DNA of 64,000 bases from RBG-16-34-14 sp963727535 (lineage in GTDB: Bacteria > Bacteroidota > Ignavibacteria > Ignavibacteriales > Ignavibacteriaceae): the NCBI GenBank assembly GCA_963727535.1, contig CAVSGR010000001.1, forward strand, positions 124,001 to 188,000, written 5' to 3'. Shown piece after piece: positions 62,616-64,000 of this stretch (position 1 is the stretch's first letter; each line of letters opens with the position of its first letter). A program made the translations under genes and the position numbers. The notes beneath the pieces were generated by a model, which was given only the letters and a program-made list of their open reading frames with translations, was not told the origin of the DNA and searched no databases.

Positions 62616-64000
62616 ATGGCAGATAACGTTACTCCTGTTATTTTAACCGCGCTTGAATTAGAAGTTCATTTCGGCGAACAAATCGTTTTGGATAAAGCAT
62701 CTTTAAGTGTGCACGAAGGGGACCGGATAGGATTGGTCGGAAGAAATGGAGCCGGCAAATCTACTTTTCTCAAAATCATTTCAGGTTTAATGCCTCCCGA
62801 TTCAGGAGAAGTGGCTAAAAAGAAAAATCTTGTTATAGGGTTTCTATCACAGGAATTCACTTTAAATGAATCTAAAAATGTATATGAAAATATTCTTGAT
62901 GGGGCTAAGACTGAAACAGATTTAATTAAAGAATATGAACATACTCCTTTCGATGCACCAAACAAACATCATCTTGAAGAAACAATATTGCGAATGGATT
63001 CATGGAACCTTGAAAAGAGAATTGGTATTCTTGCAAATTCTTTGGATGCCCCGGATATCAAAAGAGAAATTCCCGGCTTTATCAGGTGGAGAAAAAAGAC
63101 GTGTTGCTCTTTGCCGTGCATTAATCTCCAGACCTGATTTATTAATCCTTGACGAGCCTACAAACCATCTCGATACAAAATCAATCGAATGGTTGGAGAA
63201 CTTTCTTGCTGGCTATAAGGGAACATGCATATTTGTTACACACGACCGTTATTTTCTCGATAGAATAGCAAACAGAATTGTTGAACTCTCTTCAGGTACA
63301 TTTTATTCTCACCAGGGAAATTATACTGAGTATCTCATTAACAAAACTGAGAGGCAGACAGTTAAAGAAGTTGAAGAGCGTAAGCGTCAGCTCTTTTTAA
63401 GGCGTGAACTCGAATGGGTTAGAAGAGGACCGAGAGCAAGAAGAACAAAAGCCAAGAGCAGGCTTGATAATTTTTATGAAGTCTCTTCGCAGACAAAGGA
63501 TGAAGTAGAACTCGATGTTGAATTGATTATTCCTCCATCTGAACGTTTGGGTAAAAAAGTTGTTGAACTTAAGAATGTGGGAATTAAGCTCGGGGATAAA
63601 ATTCTGTTTGAAGGATTTAATTTTAATTTTGAACCCGGAAAGAAAATTGGGGTAGTAGGAGATAATGGCGCCGGTAAAACAACTCTGCTTAAAATTATTC
63701 TGGGAGAGTTAGCTTCCACTACAGGTAAAATTGAAATCGGTGAAACAACGGAATTTAATTATGTGGACCAGGCACGGCTGCATTTAAATGATGATGATAC
63801 AGTTATCAAAGCGATTGGCGAGGGAAGTGAGGTTATTAAATTCGGCAGGCAGCAATTGAGTGTGTGGACATACTTAAGGCGTTTTCTTTTTACTGATGAC
63901 AGGATAAATACGGAAGTGAGTAAACTTTCCGGTGGCGAAAAAAGCAGGCTTACACTTGCAAAGATTTTATCCCGCGGCGGAAATTTTCTTATGCTCGATG
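62616..64000 (+). CDS. ABC-F family ATPase (translation factor type), frameshift at about 63075, 3' end outside window
   Basis: First ABC domain: GDRIGLVGRNGAGKSTFLKIISG (Walker A as GRNGAGKST); the frame then slips near 63075. In the corrected frame the sequence reads ALSGGEKRRVALCRALISRPDLL, then LDEPTNHLDTKSIEWLE and IFVTHDRYFLDRIANRI, normal ABC-F motifs. A charged linker (KTERQTVKEVEERKRQL, RRGPRARRTKAKSRL) joins the second ABC domain: GVVGDNGAGKTTLLKIILG and VSKLSGGEKSRLTLAKIL. The gene continues past 64000. ABC-F proteins act on the ribosome (EttA/Uup/YdiF types); subtype not determined. No membrane segments. Confidence 0.9.

Overview
The window looks like a piece of chromosome from an Ignavibacteria-type bacterium (the Ignavibacteriales/Chlorobi side of Bacteroidota). 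The evidence is A/T-rich DNA, two large secreted proteins ending in a type IX secretion (T9SS) sorting domain with the YPNPFNP signature, many lipoproteins, large beta-propeller exoproteins, 2-oxoacid:ferredoxin oxidoreductase, and a Hc1-type histone-like protein. This is inferred from protein character only; there is no rRNA or marker phylogeny in the window.

Layout. 1-13.3 kb is mostly minus strand and envelope or secretion related: two sortilin/BNR-propeller proteins (the first cut by the window edge), a T9SS-sorted protein, a bile-acid/sodium-type symporter, a GH30 xylanase-like lipoprotein, a triple-BON protein, an ArsB/NhaD-type permease and a nitrobindin-like protein. 13.4-17 kb is a histidine-degradation operon (SPOR lipoprotein, hutI, a frame-broken glutamate formimidoyltransferase, a cyclodeaminase-family protein). 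17-26 kb, plus strand: glgA, gmhB, an envelope lipoprotein/barrel/TPR trio, then glyA, tatC and a polyprenyl synthase. 26-31 kb: universal stress protein, cyclic-nucleotide-binding protein and hisA (minus), then bioY, a membrane-bound Fe-S oxidoreductase and a histone-like gene (plus). 31-36.5 kb: CapA-type phosphatase, an ECF sigma/anti-sigma/Spy-like stress cassette, and a YHYH / MORN-repeat / SCO1 lipoprotein run.

36.5-45 kb is the accessory part: a giant UPF0182 membrane protein, a Phd/ParE toxin-antitoxin pair lying between 40-bp direct repeats, a HEPN-like DUF3644 gene, a coiled-coil DUF2130 gene with a PD-(D/E)XK-like motif pattern, a small secreted protein, and many short palindromic repeats. 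45-64 kb is core again: korAB, nrnA, leucyl aminopeptidase, LolCDE, a four-tRNA array (Pro, Arg, His, Glu) followed by a scrambled second copy of the tRNA-Glu 3' half and its terminator, a DUF3160 T9SS protein, an aminotransferase, crcB-DUF190, ywbE, a DEAD-box helicase, a class V aminotransferase and an ABC-F ATPase running off the end.

Two cross-cutting observations matter. (1) At least ten single-base frame breaks hit eight genes, including housekeeping ones, and some sit in poly-A runs. This points to indel errors in the assembly, so these genes are annotated as full-length genes with a break. (2) Short (15-22 bp) self-complementary modules sit inside other repeats, with uninterrupted copies available in the same window for two of them; these look like micro-insertions. 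I saw no CRISPR array, transposase, integrase, phage module or rRNA. The best candidate for an undescribed system is the 39.7-43.1 kb toxin-antitoxin / HEPN / nuclease-like cluster, and that is an inference.
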